Assembly (NCBI GenBank): GCA_036873755.1
Contig: JAVTVY010017483.1
Span: 1 to 64,000, forward strand
Direction of reading: 5' to 3'
DNA length: 64,000 nucleotides
Source: Hanleya hanleyi
Taxonomy: Eukaryota; Mollusca; Polyplacophora; Lepidopleurida; Hanleyidae
Positions 34,111-46,193 of this stretch are shown here, piece by piece. The notes beneath the pieces are model-generated. The model had not been told where the DNA came from. It saw nothing but the letters and a program-made list of their open reading frames with translations, and did no database searches. The translations under genes were made by a program, and so were the position numbers. Position 1 is the first letter of the stretch, and every line of letters starts with the position of its first letter.

Positions 34111-34979
34111 AAAGTTGTCCTTTTAAGCTATTGATTATAAAGTTTGGCCCCAATTAAATGACAGTGCAGTCTCTGGGCGCCAAGGCCGAGGATATTTGGT
34201 ATGTAAATGTAAATGTCAAGAAATATAATTGTCTATGAATAAAATGCCTGACACCTAGACTATATTGGACAGATTTATCTCAACTAGCATTAATCGTCAG
34301 GGAAACAAGTGCATCATATACGATCCGAACACTACAATTATTGAAAAATATCATGCAAAAATGTCAGTTGCACTTTTCCGTTATTTCCGAGTTACGTTAT
34401 TGCAGTTACGACCGCGAGGAACAACTGGGGTAATATTCCACGTAACATTCACACTCCTTTTTTTTTGCACACTGAAATGTAGCAAACTGACATTCACCAT
34501 GCCCTTTGGAAATATTATATTGATGCGAAATTGATGCGAGATATTAATTCTCAATCAACGATCAACACGTGGTACATTTAGATCATTGCTCATCTATAGT
34601 CGTAACGGGCTCTTGTTTCAGCAACTGAAAGATTTTATTCGAAATGTTCCGACCTGCCGCGAGCCACCCAGATCCACTTTGTTACTGAATTGTAACGATA
34701 AATCACATACATGCATAGAGAATCTTTCAGGAAGTCTATTTCACTGAAATACGTTACTGCGCTGATAGGCGTACGAGACACAGCGTTGGAAGTATGGAAT
34801 ATATTGCATGGTTAGTATAACTCCGAAACATTTCTGACATTCAAGCAAGTCCATGCAATCGGAGACAGTACAATAAAGGGGACGGGTGATCGGCTTAAGA
34901 TCAAAGGTACAAAGGTGTAAATCGCCCGGAGGTTTCTTGTGGATCATGTAACCTCGAAGCGGGAGAAGATTGACGCCAA

Positions 34980-35420
34980 GGCGAAATGGCCCCCCTACCA
35001 AACTTTCTGCGCTATCTCCGGAACGACAAAAAAATGAAGAGATGAAACTCCTTGACTTTATAGTTTATCATATTGGGGTCATTTTGAGCCAACTTGCATA
35101 ACCCCCGAGCAGAGGATCATGGGTAAATTCAAAATGGCGGCCACGTGGGGTACCAGAAAAATGAAGTTTTTGTTATATTTCTGCAAAATGTCTGCTTTTC
35201 CGCTATGAAAAGTGGGCAAAAACTATTTTATTTCACATCACATTAATTTTTATTAATTTAGCATGCAAGCAGTTTTTGCGGAGAAATTGCATAAATAAAA
35301 AAATCGAAAAATCCGACCAAATAATCTGCCAAAAAATGCCGTGTTTTGAAAATGACGTCACTATGACGTCATCAAAGTGGCCATCTTGGATTTTTTCACA
35401 TTTTCTGGTAGAGCAGGGGC
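34980..35420 (+). repeat. Dispersed repeat related to the MITE at 3,960-4,379
   Basis: Closely similar through GGCGAAATGGCCCC, TTTATCATATTGGGGTCATT and GAGAAATTGCATAAATAAAA. It lacks the left CCCTA end and has no clear TTAA flanks, so it is a truncated copy. Confidence 0.7.
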
Positions 35421-35506
35421 TATTACCTGGGGCTATGTTCATACCAAAGGGTTGCCGAGTTTGAAGTGTTTTGATCCAAAAGGATTCACGAAGTGCGCGG
35501 TGATTG

Positions 35507-35715
35507 TCAAAATCCAACCAGACTGTCCATCCATCTAGGAACAGCCGTTCTTATGGCGGGCTTCGTTCTCAATTCTGATTGGTCAGGCGCGTCACGCCTC
35601 CAGCAAAAGAGGTCACGCACACATCAGCTGGCGCGATTGACCAATCAGAATTAAGAACGAAGCCCGCCATAATCGGGCTGCTCCTGGATGGATGGACAGT
35701 CTGGTTGGATTTTGA
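35507..35715. mobile_element. Foldback MITE, 209 bp
   Basis: Inverted repeats of more than 60 bp (TCAAAATCCAACCAGACTGT, then GCGGGCTTCGTTCT and CTGATTGGTC) around a loop of about 60 bases. No gene and no clear target duplication. Confidence 0.8.
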
Positions 35716-35873
35716 ATCGCCCGGCAAAGGCAAAAAAATTGCACAAATTTATTAATTTGACGACGGAAATATATAAAGTGATACTTGCAGAATATGCTGA
35801 TGTATTTTGTTTGGCGATAAACTGTTTATTTCTCGATTCACCCAAAGTCCGTTTCAGACCTTGGTATTTTTTT

Positions 35874-35984
35874 ATATAAAGCATGGGGTTATATATAGAG
35901 GCCCCATATTTCGACACTTCACCCCAATGCCACCGCCCCCCCCCCCCTTCCAAATCTCTTGTTTTGCGGGCCTGTGGAATGGTG
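35874..35984 (+). mobile_element. Solo end of the MITE family at 62,127-62,630
   Basis: Matches the left inverted repeat of that element (ATATAAAGCATGGGGTTATA, a C-run, GCGGGCCTGTGG). No right end is present. It abuts the truncated Penelope-like reading frame directly. Confidence 0.75.
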
Positions 35985-37196
35985 CCAAAGTACAAAAATG
36001 TCATTTAAATATCTGAGGTATAAGAGAGTCTCCTTTTCTAATTTTCTTAAAGCCTGCCCTTCCCAATGAGCTACATAGATAGTGGAAAAATTTGGACTGA
36101 ACCTTTTACCCTTTGCGCAACCACTAATTTGTTGATAGAATTCTGCATTGAATTCGAAGTCTTTACCTTTTAGACTAATTTCTAATAATTCCAAAAGTTT
36201 TTTGTCTGGGCGATTGGGATCAGGAAATCTATGAAAAGCATCTTTAACAGCTTGTATACCATTATCAATGTCAATATTAGTGTACATGAATTCAATATCC
36301 ATGGTGGCAAGTAAGGTGTTAGGAGGAGCTTGGACGCTGGACAATTTTGACAGGAAATCTTTAGTGTTTTTCAAATAACTACTATATCGGTTAGCGGTAG
36401 GCTTCAAGTAGTAGTCAATATATTCCTAAATGTGGTAAGAATTTGACCCACAGTTTGAAACAATAGGGCGCCCAGGAGGTTTGAGTTTATCTGTCCACTT
36501 ATCTATAGGTTGATGAATTTTTGGTAGGAAGATCGGTCTCGATCTTGCATCTTTTTGGGGTGCTAAGTATTCAAACTGTTTGTTCGAAATGATTTGCCTC
36601 CTATTTAGATCTGTCACCATGTTGAGCAGCCTTGGATCATCTTGGGGCCATATTTCTCCATCCAATCTTTTGTAATGTTTAGGGTTGCCAAGTAACCTTT
36701 GGGCTTCTTTGACATAGTTTTCCCTTAACATTATAACTGAAGCTGAGCCCTTATCTGCAGGTTTTAACACAACATTGTGGTTTTTGCGTAGTTTTGTTAA
36801 AGATTGGCGTTCAGAGAAGGATAAATTTGGAATGTTTCCAAATCGCCCATTTGTAATTAGGTCATTAATTCGTTCTGAAAGGGCCTTAACAGCTTTTGGA
36901 ATTTCTGTGTCAACATTTGGTGGTACATACCCAGAGTTCTCTGTGAAGGGTGGTCTTTTTCCAGCTGAAAATCTGAAGCGGTCTGCTAGACTCACCCGAC
37001 GATTGAATTCGGCAGTGATCTTAGACTTTTGCCCCATCTTCTCTATATGTGTATCTATGGGGTTCACAGGTGCGGGATTTGATCTTGGTGTCGGGACAAA
37101 GGAAAGACCCCGACTGAAAAGAGAGATGTCGGATTGTGTTAGTTCGACGTCACCAGTCAGATTTACTATACTAGTATCATGATCAAGAGTAGGATG
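35985..37196 (-). pseudogene. Penelope-like element reverse transcriptase, broken and 3'-truncated
   Basis: The upstream frame (37,196-36,426) holds the N-terminal region and RT start: LSFVPTPRSNP, then RKNHNVVLKPADKGSASVIM, LPKIHQP and PGRPIVSNCGS, all typical of Penelope-like elements. The second frame (36,407-35,985) continues with MDIEFMYTNI (palm motif A), KGKRFSPNFSTIYVAHWEG and YLNDIFVLW. The catalytic pair normally written DD reads ND here, and a stop or frameshift lies between the two frames near 36,408-36,425. The reading frame ends abruptly at a MITE end, so the thumb and any GIY-YIG endonuclease are missing. Non-functional copy. Confidence 0.85.
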
Positions 37197-37900
37197 TCAC
37201 GTGCCCTGTCTCAAATCCAGTTTAAACCTATAGTATTGAGCCAGTGTGAATACAGGCAATTTGGCGTATCTTCAGTCCAGTGAATGTTGTCCATACCAAC
37301 CTTGAATAGAAATGGACAAAATATATATGCAGGTATACTGAGGTAAAATGTACATAAAACAGACAGCAACGAGTCCTTGAGTAAAATAACTTAACTACAA
37401 ACGGCACAGGGGCAAGTTGCATCGTTCTTTGTACACAACATTCGATTAAAAACGTTAACATTTTCATATATCCGAAATTCACTCGTTATTTAGTTCCAGT
37501 GGAGTACACGAAAGAACGTAGTCCGTATTTAGTGGTATTAACTCTAGGTAGAGTAAACCGATTTTCATTTCTAAAACTAAGGGTTTGGCGCATAGAAATA
37601 AACATTTCGGATAAAATGTCAGGTTCAAGCTTATAGAGGATTTTAAAACCTCTGATGTCTTAAAACACTGTCTACAGACATGCAAGCTTTGCCTTTCTTA
37701 ATATCTTTCTTTGCCTTTTCTTCATCACTATTAAAATCAGTGTAAGCAGAATGAGGATCCGGCTCTTAGATATTTCCATTTATTCTGATCTTTTTAAACT
37801 ACAAATATGTCAGAGAAGAGAGTAGAAATTAAAAATGAATATGATAAACGATTAGTAAATTGCAAGTTTCGGTTTAATATCTCAGTGTTTGCAGACTCAT

Positions 37901-38089
37901 TTAAGAGCGTTTAGCTTTTCGGTATACAGTAGCAACGTGCCCGCTAAAATTTAACCGACTATCTGTATTGAAACCGAGCAATTTGGCGCTTTGCTCACAT
38001 TTGATATCTACGCCTTTGACATTAAAAATCGGGCTACCATCTTTTGGTCTCACCGAGAGAGCGTGGTATTTATCCATGTTCGCTTTCAT
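37901..38089 (-). pseudogene. LINE reverse transcriptase C-terminal fragment
   Basis: A short frame with the pattern N-x-x-K-Y-H, then a V-K-G stretch and SAKLLGFNTDSRLNFSGHV, matching the region after the RT palm of Jockey/CR1-like LINEs. A more decayed paralogue lies at 50,490-50,590, so the fragment predates the segmental duplication. Confidence 0.7.
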
Positions 38090-38281
38090 TTCATCGTTTT
38101 CTAACTAGGTAGAAATAATCTGTCATTAGTTTCAACATGATGTCGAAGTTTTCATCTAAAATATCAAACATGCGTCCGTGACGATGAATTCTCGTCGTAA
38201 ATCGCTGAAGATGACTGTAAATTTCTAAATTTCATGTATTGCACGATTTATTTTAGTTCTAAAAATGAATCCTCAAATAAT

Positions 38282-38738
38282 CAGAATGTGTGTCATGCTC
38301 TCACCATAACAGAATGTGTGTCATGCTTTCATCATAACAGAATGTGTGTCATGCTTTCATCATAACAGAATGTGTGTCATGCTTTCACCATAACAGAATG
38401 TGAGTCATGCTTTCACCATAACAGAATGTGTGGGTCATGCTTTCACCATAACAGAATGTGTGTCATGCTTTCACCATAACAGAATGTGTGTCATGCTTTC
38501 ACCATAACAGAATGTGTGTCATGCTTTCATCATAACAGAATGTGTGTCATGCTTTCACCATAACAGAATGTGTGTCATGCTTTCACCATAACAGAATGTG
38601 TGTCATGCTTTCACCATAACAGAATGTGTGTCATGCTTTCACCATAACAGAATGTGTGTCATGCTTTCACTATAACAGAATGTGTGTCATGCTTTCACCA
38701 TAACAGAATGTGTGTCATGCTTTCACCATAACAGAATA
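38282..38738 (+). repeat. Minisatellite, 28 bp x about 16
   Basis: Units begin CAGAATGTGTGTCATGCTTT and end CACCATAA, with rare variants (CTC, CAT, TGAG, one GTGGG). The paralogue at 52,845-52,870 has only about one diverged unit, so the array expanded after duplication. Units are contiguous and have no spacers. Confidence 0.95.
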
Positions 38739-38965
38739 CTATGACAGAAAACCTTCGCCAAACAAACGAGAGAAAGGAAAGTAGTGCCACGTGTCAGCCT
38801 GACGTCATCCATTGCAAACTAAATTATAGTTTTCCATCTGCACATCCTCTTGAAAACTAATATAAGTATGCGGTGTCACAATGGAGGCACGCCTAAGAAG
38901 TAACTAAAGTAATCCACTCCGGAGTATATCTTCTCTGTGAAGTGTCTCTTAATACAATTCTTCAT

Positions 38966-39710
38966 AAAGCCCCGGTCACACTGTCAAGAATTGGGTAGGC
39001 GAATCACCGCGAACTGGAAAATCGTCTTTAATGGCAATTCGTACAGGCATCTTGCGGGGTTCGTCGCAAATCCTGACCATTCTTGCCTATTCTCGGAGGG
39101 AGTACAAAAGTTTTTAAATGTTCAAAACATTTGCCGGCCAAGTGCGATTAAATGGTATAGGTATGGCATTCTTGGCACCATCCTACTGCGTTCTCGCATG
39201 CATTCTCCTCCTATCGTGTATATTCGTGGGTAGTCGTAGTAGTTCTTTCGGTCACAAATCAGCAAGAAAGCCGTACGTATTGTACGATTGTTGGACGCAT
39301 TCTACGCTTCTTGTACGATCATACTACGATACTGAGAAGAATTCAACATGATGTGTGGCCTCCTGGGGGGTCGTGTCAAAGCGTAGCAGGTTCGTACTGC
39401 GTTCGTACTTACATCGTACTGCATACGTACTTATTCGTAGCAGATTATCGAGCATTCGTAGTAGGTTCGCGGGCTGTCGTGTTGATGCGTAGGGCGTTCT
39501 TCATTGAATCGTACTACATGCGTACTCATTCTTCATTATTCTTGTTAAATGCTTATGGCTCTCGTACAAGGAACCTGCGGCATGCGTAAGGGCAGGACAG
39601 TTTCAAGGAGGCCCTCTACAGGCGAATTCACACGAATCGACAAGATTAAAATATTCGTGGTCATTGGCCGGCATTCTCCACCCAATTCTTGACAGTGTGA
39701 CTGGCGCTTT
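38966..39710. mobile_element. MITE, 745 bp, with 31-bp inverted repeats
   Basis: The ends read AAAGCCCCGGTCACACTGTC then AAGAATTGGGT, inverted at 39,680-39,710 with two or three mismatches. The interior is rich in CGTAC words (about 39,270-39,560) on both strands. Absent from the paralogous segment near 53,050-53,180. No transposase; target duplication unclear. Confidence 0.75.
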
Positions 39711-42029
39711 AGATATATTCAGACACTCTTTATCCCTAACCTGCGACTACCTTAGAGGCCCCCATAACATAACATTGAGAATTTAGATGACGATTTTTTA
39801 CTGTCATTGTTTTTTCCCGATCATATGACAAGCGCTGCTGAATAACACTCAACGTATTATGAGGACGCAGCATCAGCGCTAGTCGATATCGCTCAAATTT
39901 GAATCAGCTTTCACTGTTAACGACTATACGAACCAAGAGCATGCCTTAGATAGATTTGTATTTGCACTTCAGCTACATAATATTCGTTATATTTCAGTAG
40001 TTTAAACAGCGTTTGATTCATTGAAATAAACAGAAAGACAGGATTAACAAAACGTTGGTTTATCGGGTCCCGATTCTAGAACAGCCGGATAAAGTGTGAA
40101 AGTTATTAAAGAAATGCAAAACCACCGAAATGGGAGGTGTCAGTGGCATTTAGCACGCACTAATCACTTTATAGATGTTTTTTCATACTATTGTGCTTAT
40201 TTTCCACTTGCAATTTATTGTAACGAAATAGATTGGCGCCGAAATGGCCTGACATGACAGGGGCGCGGAGCTGGGGGGGGGGGGGGGTGGGGGCTAACCA
40301 CATTTTGAGACAGTTATTTGTCCTATCTTAGATGGCATCAGTCCAGCATTTAACATGGCCGAAATAGACTTCAGCCGCCCCCCACACACTTTCAGATGTA
40401 CTCCGAGGCTCTTGCATGACAAAAACATGCGCTACATATGCGATAGAACAATTCGATTATTTTCACCTCAGAAACACCTCAAGTCTCACCTCTTTTTACT
40501 ACATTTCTGTTTCTAAAGTGTCCTGCATAGACTGCTTTAAAGTCTCATACCTGAACACATCCATGTTACACAGTCACAAAAACACCCCAAACATGTATAT
40601 TGGTCTGTTTGTGGAAGACAGCTTCTTGGCGCTATGCCAAGTCACCACAGCACTGCACGTAAAGTTGGCGGGTGTCCAAAGGAAGCTATAAAGAAGCGTC
40701 TTTCTATTATAGCGATGTAAACATGGAAATTGGGTCATTCCTGGAGAAAATCGATAGAGAAAACAGCTTGTTGTTCCTTATGTATTATTAATCTCACGAT
40801 TAGTGTTATGTTTTAATACCACGGATGCGCCAGGTTGCCGCGAGGTTTATACTGGAGTCCGTGTTCTGTTAGAATGCACGAGTAGCGGTGGAGCACGTGG
40901 ACGAAGAAAGGAAAGGAAAGGAACGGCTGAATCTGTGGCCATTTCTCCAAGCGACATATCAGGGACATGTTCTGATACTCAACATTTCAACACAAATAAT
41001 ATAATATAACATTTAAGCACGCGACATTTCAGCATATACCCTACTTTATTATATTTGAAGTGAGAATTCAAAACAGACATGTACGAAACATGTAGAAATG
41101 TTCTGACACCAAACCACTATCTTTTGACAACATCAGATTACTTAAGACCAGAATCGGCTGTTTGAGCTGTTGAGAGGAGATTAGCGTGAGTAACAGTTCC
41201 ATCTCTCCGTGCTCTCATCGTGCAGGGCAGTGCGCCATATGGGCCTGATACGCTTTAAGGTAACGTGTCCAGAAATCCAGATCGAAAAAAGAAAAAGACA
41301 AGGGCTCGTTACGTCAGTTCTTTTACATTTTCAACGACCAATAAAAATAAAAGGCTCTCAAAACGGTCGTCATTGTCCATTCCAAATCTTCAAATCATTG
41401 ACTGAGTCGGTCTATTTGACGAATCTCCGAGAAAGAAAGGTAAAATATATGGCGCTGAACTACTCTGATATTGTTCACTCATATGCACATTTTATGCACA
41501 GGAAACCACGATAATATTTCATTGAACTATATGGAATAAAGAACATCTATCCAGTGGTTCCTTCGTGAGCTTTTATGTCACTTAGCTTAGCATGACGCCT
41601 TCTCCCCTCAAAGATGCCGCATGTGAATATATACCCAGTGTATGAGATCGCCCATGACGTCAAAATGACGGGCTTGGGTATCACGACTTGCACAGTGTGG
41701 GCAGTGTGTTCAAAGTGTCGGAGCGTAAAACGTTCTTAGTAGAAAAGTTTTACGAATTGATGCCCACAGTAAGAGGAGAGGAATTTCCGTGAGTCTGTGA
41801 ATGTCTGATGTAATATTTAGTTGGAATGTCAGTCAAACTCGGGGGTAGCTGTGTTGGGGGAGGGGTAGTTTAGACTTGCCCCTCCCATCTCTGACTCATT
41901 TCGAACTGGCGTTGGCTCTACAACAACAGAAATATTTACATTGTCGAATTCGTTATCTTTCCTCATTTCAGAATCTCATTATCTCAGAACGTCACGTGTT
42001 TACCGTTATTTTTCGCCTATTAGGCAGAA

Positions 42030-42090
42030 TTTGGTACAGTCGGGACAGCATTGGTATAGTCGGGACGTCATTCGATACAACAGGGACAGC
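42030..42090 (+). repeat. Short seed of the 55-kb satellite
   Basis: Three units resembling TTGGTACAGTCGGGACAGCA, exactly where copy B carries over 5 kb of the same repeat (from 55,027). Confidence 0.85.
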
Positions 42091-42189
42091 GGAACAAGGG
42101 GGGGGGGAGCGGGGGGGATTCAGGCGCCAAAAACAAAAAACAAAACACGACACAAAACCAAACAAAAACACGATAGAGTAAAGTGAAAA

Positions 42190-43690
42190 CATATATCTGT
42201 ATTTAATGCAGATTTTACTTTCCAATATGCATGAGGGGCACAAGAAAAAGATTCGTTCACATTCATAAGGTGAACTTTGTTCGGCTCTCAAACAAATAGA
42301 AAAAGGATCTGTGTACATTATTGCAGAACTTTGTAAAACAGGACTATACCACCAAGCGCTTCCAGTTAAAGTTTCTCAAATTTGGCGATACATATCGCAT
42401 GCCGATAGCAAAATACGAGCATAGCGTGCCAGTTTTATGGCGTTACGTTTCGTAACTTCGGTTTAATTCCGTTTAACCCTGGGCCGTGTGAACCCATGTG
42501 TTTTAAGTTGCTCATGATGTTCATATCAACAGTAACAATCAAAGCGTGACAGGGTGAGTGAGTGAATGAACATGATTTAACGTCGTTTTCAACACTATTT
42601 CAGTCATATCACGACGTTTGGTTTCTAATCATTTCCACACCCGGATACCACACGGGTAGGGTCATATTCCTTTTGACACTCGGGACCCCACGGGTGGGGT
42701 CCTATTACTTTTCACACCCGGGGACCCCACGGGTGCCCCAGCTAGACGCCTCTTACGTGACGGATACATCATACTCTGGATAACGACTTGAGAACGAAAA
42801 TTATATGGATTAAGAATATTGTTCCGATACGGATTTGACACTTTTAGAACCTCGTGATGTCTTGCCAGCCAATATTGAACGCTTCTCACTTGCATTTTTA
42901 TGTATACTATGAATTTGTCTTCTTCTTGAATTTGGTGCTAATGCTGTGATATGTATTGAGTCTTTGGATTATGGACGCGGAAATTCTTTAATGGACGGCT
43001 GAATATTGAATGACGGATTAGATGCTTGTATTTCGATTGAAATGATATTTAATATTTAAACTATTCATATTTCCGAACATCATCATTTGCTTGACGGTGA
43101 ATATTTAAAAAAAAACTGTTGCGAGAAACTGCAAAACAGAAAAAAGAAATAGAACGCGTCTGCGGTCATGTTAGACCCCTGGAAATTCCGGGGTCAATGT
43201 GGCCCCTGGACCCTCACCTGTTGTGCTGTGATATTGGCCCCTCCAATCACAAATTGCTTCCGCCGTGCCTCGGGATAGCATTGCAATCGGGATAGCATTG
43301 CTGTATTGTCTGTAGCTCTATATTCCCCATAAGCTCGCAATATGTTATATTTTACAAATGATAACAGCATCTCTGGTTGTTATAGATCCGCGTGAGTTTA
43401 CTTAGCGACTATGCCTATTGCTGTGCTGTCGAAGTATATCAGTTGGATTTAACTAATCCAGGGTCATTGTTGATAATTGATACGATGAGATATTCCACAA
43501 AATATCAGCAGTTTTCTTTTCGTCTCAGTCTCGCATCAGCTAGGCTCATTGAAGCCGTTCAGGATTATTTGATTAAACCCTGATTGCACCGCGCGCACTG
43601 TGCACACACCGGCCCCTTCATGGAACCGAACGCAATCGCTGGCGAAAGAAAATTACGCAAAACAGAAAGTAAAATGTCAATATACTATCA
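42190..43690. other. No recognised gene; short tandem repeat
   Basis: At 42,600-42,745, three units of about 46 bp contain CCCACGGGTGGGGTC-like words. A copy of the dispersed repeat lies at 42,910-43,030. The rest shows no family motif. Confidence 0.5.
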
Positions 43691-43864
43691 AAATGATTTG
43701 GTCGAATTGACAACACTGAACTCCATATTACACTTAAACCAGAAACTGTTCATCGATTTGCATGACGAACACATCCCCGGTCGAAGTTCTTTTTATTTAT
43801 TTTTTCTATGCAACAACTAATTCAGGTTCCGGTATTCAATAAATAAATGGATAAAGCAATATTA

Positions 43865-44079
43865 CACAGAAAAAAAGAAATTTCTTACAAATTTAAGGAA
43901 TATTTCCCGACTATTACACCAGCGGAATATTCCTGAACATAACTAAGGAATATTCCTTACCATGTTAGGGCATTTCCTTAACATGCTACGAAATATTCCT
44001 TATTGAATTTTAAGGAATATTCCGCTGGTGTAATAGTCGGGTAATATTCCTTAAATTTGAAGGAATTTTTTTTTCAGTG
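43865..44079. mobile_element. Foldback MITE, 215 bp, TA target duplication
   Basis: Near-perfect inverted arms (CACWGAAAAAAA, AAATTTAAGGAATATT, CCCGACTATTACACCAGCGG) flanked by TA at 43,863-43,864 and 44,080-44,081. Copy A reads through the site uninterrupted (26,185-26,215). TA and CAC ends fit a Tc1/mariner-like MITE. Confidence 0.85.
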
Positions 44080-44229
44080 TACCTGTGTGGATCTGCGTAT
44101 CAGCTAACATACATGCTATGTATCAAGAACAGACGTCCTTTACCCGTCTCAGTCTAACTATTTTAGAATTCAAAGAAAACCAAACGACGCATCCAAAAGT
44201 TAGAGCCCACCCCAGTCCTACAGTTGCAT

Positions 44230-44520
44230 ATGAATTGATAGTTCCTGTTTGCGGGCAAAAAGATAACATTGGACGTGCTAGCTTGCTGGGATATTCACAA
44301 TTAACTGTTATGTTCCTACAGAAGCATTTGAAATAATGGTTTCTGTTTGCAGAGTAAAAGATAACAGTGGGCGTGTTCGTTTGCTGGGATATTCACAATT
44401 AACTGTTGTGTTCCTACAGAAGCATTTGAATTAATGTTTTCTGTTTGCAGAGTAAAAGATAACAGTGGGCGTGTTCGTTTGCTGGCATATTCACAATTAA
44501 CTGTTATGTTCCTACATTAG
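44230..44520 (+). repeat. Tandem repeat of about 95 bp x 3
   Basis: AAAAGATAACA starts units near 44,262, 44,356 and 44,453. Each contains TTTGCTGG, ATATTCACAATTAACTGTTA and TGTTCCTAC. Copy A has a related array at 33,537-33,740, interrupted by element 3. Confidence 0.85.
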
Positions 44521-45357
44521 CATTTGATTTATATTGATTTCCACCCATGCCTACAGTATGGAGAATATAACAGGATATATATAATAGCAGGATCTTTACG
44601 CCATCTTTAATTCACGCCAGTTATGAATAGTTAAAAATATTTCAGGAGGCAGGAGAGAAAAAGTATGAACCGCAAATTTACGCCGGAAATTTAGGTGGAG
44701 CCAACCGCTAATTATTCAGAAATCGAAGACTAATTTAAATTTCAGATTTTAGTACGCACATAGACCAATTAACCCCCTTTTCTCAAAGAGACCTCAAGTC
44801 TAAGAGAACGATATGTCTTGCTGGATCAGTTCCAGAATGATAATATATTGTGTTCATACGTCGCACAGGATGACCAATGTGTATAGTTGTCCTTTTGAAC
44901 TATTAATTATAAAACTTGGCGCCAATTACATGGCAGTGCAGTCTCTGGACGCCAAGACCGTGAGTATTTGGCATTCAATTGTCGATATGTTTCAACCTAA
45001 ATGTCAAAAAATAAATGTTGATTGTCTATGCATGAAATTCCTTACACCTAGGCTTCATTGGGACAGATTTATCTCAACTAGCAGTTATTGCCAGGGGAAC
45101 CACTACATTATGTCAGATACGAACACGACAATTATTGGAAGAAAAAAAACACACTGCAAAATGTCAGCTGCACTTTTCCATTATTTCCGAGTTACCTTAT
45201 TGAGTTACGACCGTGGGGCAACAACTGGGATAATATTTCACGTAACATTCACACTCGAGTATTATAAACACTGAAATTTGCAGCACATTGACATTCACCA
45301 AGCCTTTTTGAAATGTTATATTGATGAGATATATTTATTCTTAATCACCGATCAATA

Positions 45358-45363
45358 TATGAT
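45358..45363. repeat. Target site duplication, left (TATGAT), element 2
   Basis: Perfect match to 49,763-49,768, directly outside AGTAGTAGT. Confidence 0.9.
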
Positions 45364-46092
45364 AGTAGTAGTATAAGCGTAAATTCCTTAGGAAAAATGT
45401 GGGTGGAAACAATGTGGTGGCATGACGTGGCAATGACGTCATATCCGGGTCAAAGGTCACATCCGGGTCAAAGAGCACATCCATGTTAAAGGTCACATCC
45501 GGGGCAAAGGTCACTTCTGGGTCAAAGGTCACTTCCGTTGAAGTGAACAAGAGTGATCGCCCCCTACATACAAGACCCCAGTGACTTCCAAAGTTAATCT
45601 ATACGGGCCGGCGCAGTGGATATGTCCATACTGGGAAACCCACCCATGGTCATTTGCGGTATGGGTTGTGGCCCCTTGTTTTCTTCGTCTCACCACGTAG
45701 AACACGATGATAGGGCTCGCGAACCATTTGTTGGAATTTTTTTAAAAAGTTACTGTGCGCATGCGCACTGGGCAAGTATCGCTGGGGTGGACGTTTTGGG
45801 GTCGAGAGTATGGAAATGGACGTTTTGGGACCCTAATGGTCCGATTGGGCCGGGTGAGGTGTCAAAGTGAAGCGCTCCTCCAGGGCGATCAAGTTATGGG
45901 TGGGTTCTTGTAAAATTAGGATTTGTCCCGAAAATATAAAATGCGGAACACGGACTTTACCCCTAAACCATGGAGAATCATGGATGTTTTGTAGTTCAGG
46001 CCATCCCTGATCCAAATGAACGACCAGAGTGAGTGAGGGAGTGAGTGAGTGAGTGAGGCGTGCCCAACGCCCGTCTTAACGCATGGACGCAC
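45364..46092. repeat. Left arm of element 2
   Basis: Outer part: tandem words like GTCAAAGGTCACATCCGG (45,435-45,535). Then CATTTGCGGTATGGG, a GCGCATGCGC palindrome at 45,757-45,766, one unit of the GGATTTGTCCCGAAAATATA repeat, a GAGT microsatellite (46,021-46,060) and AACGCC words. The inverted partner is at 48,780-49,762. Confidence 0.8.
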
Positions 46093-46133
46093 TAACGATG
46101 GTGACTGAGTGAGTAAGTGAGTGAGTGAGTGGT

Positions 46134-46141
46134 CATATAAG
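46134..46141 (+). promoter_or_regulatory. TATA-like box of the element 2 ATPase gene
   Basis: CATATAAG about 55 nt upstream of the ATG at 46,194, in the same relative place as in element 1. Confidence 0.6.
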
Positions 46142-46193
46142 GTCGTTTGAACACCATTAGCCTAAGTCTGTATCCACCCTCTGACCGGGTACC

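Larger units (their letters stand above)
33537..42090 (+). repeat. Segmental duplication copy A (with 26.08-26.40 and 30.12-30.44 kb)
   Basis: Collinear with 43,700-55,090. Matching blocks: 30,120-30,447 with 43,700-44,285; 33,537-34,960 with 44,285-45,363 plus 49,769-50,060; 37,950-38,280 with 50,490-50,600 and 52,680-52,860; 38,740-38,900 with 52,865-53,040; 39,830-42,090 with 53,180-55,090. Copy A uniquely contains element 3, a Penelope-like relic, a 28-bp minisatellite and several MITEs. Confidence 0.85.

Noticed and set aside
38282..38738. CRISPR-like array of 28-bp repeats
   Set aside because: The units are contiguous with no unique spacers, and the surroundings are animal repeats without cas genes. 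It is a minisatellite. The same holds for the 53-bp array at 63,675.
44330..44460. Splice acceptors at TTTCTGTTTGCAG words
   Set aside because: They lie in a 95-bp tandem repeat with no conserved reading frame after them.
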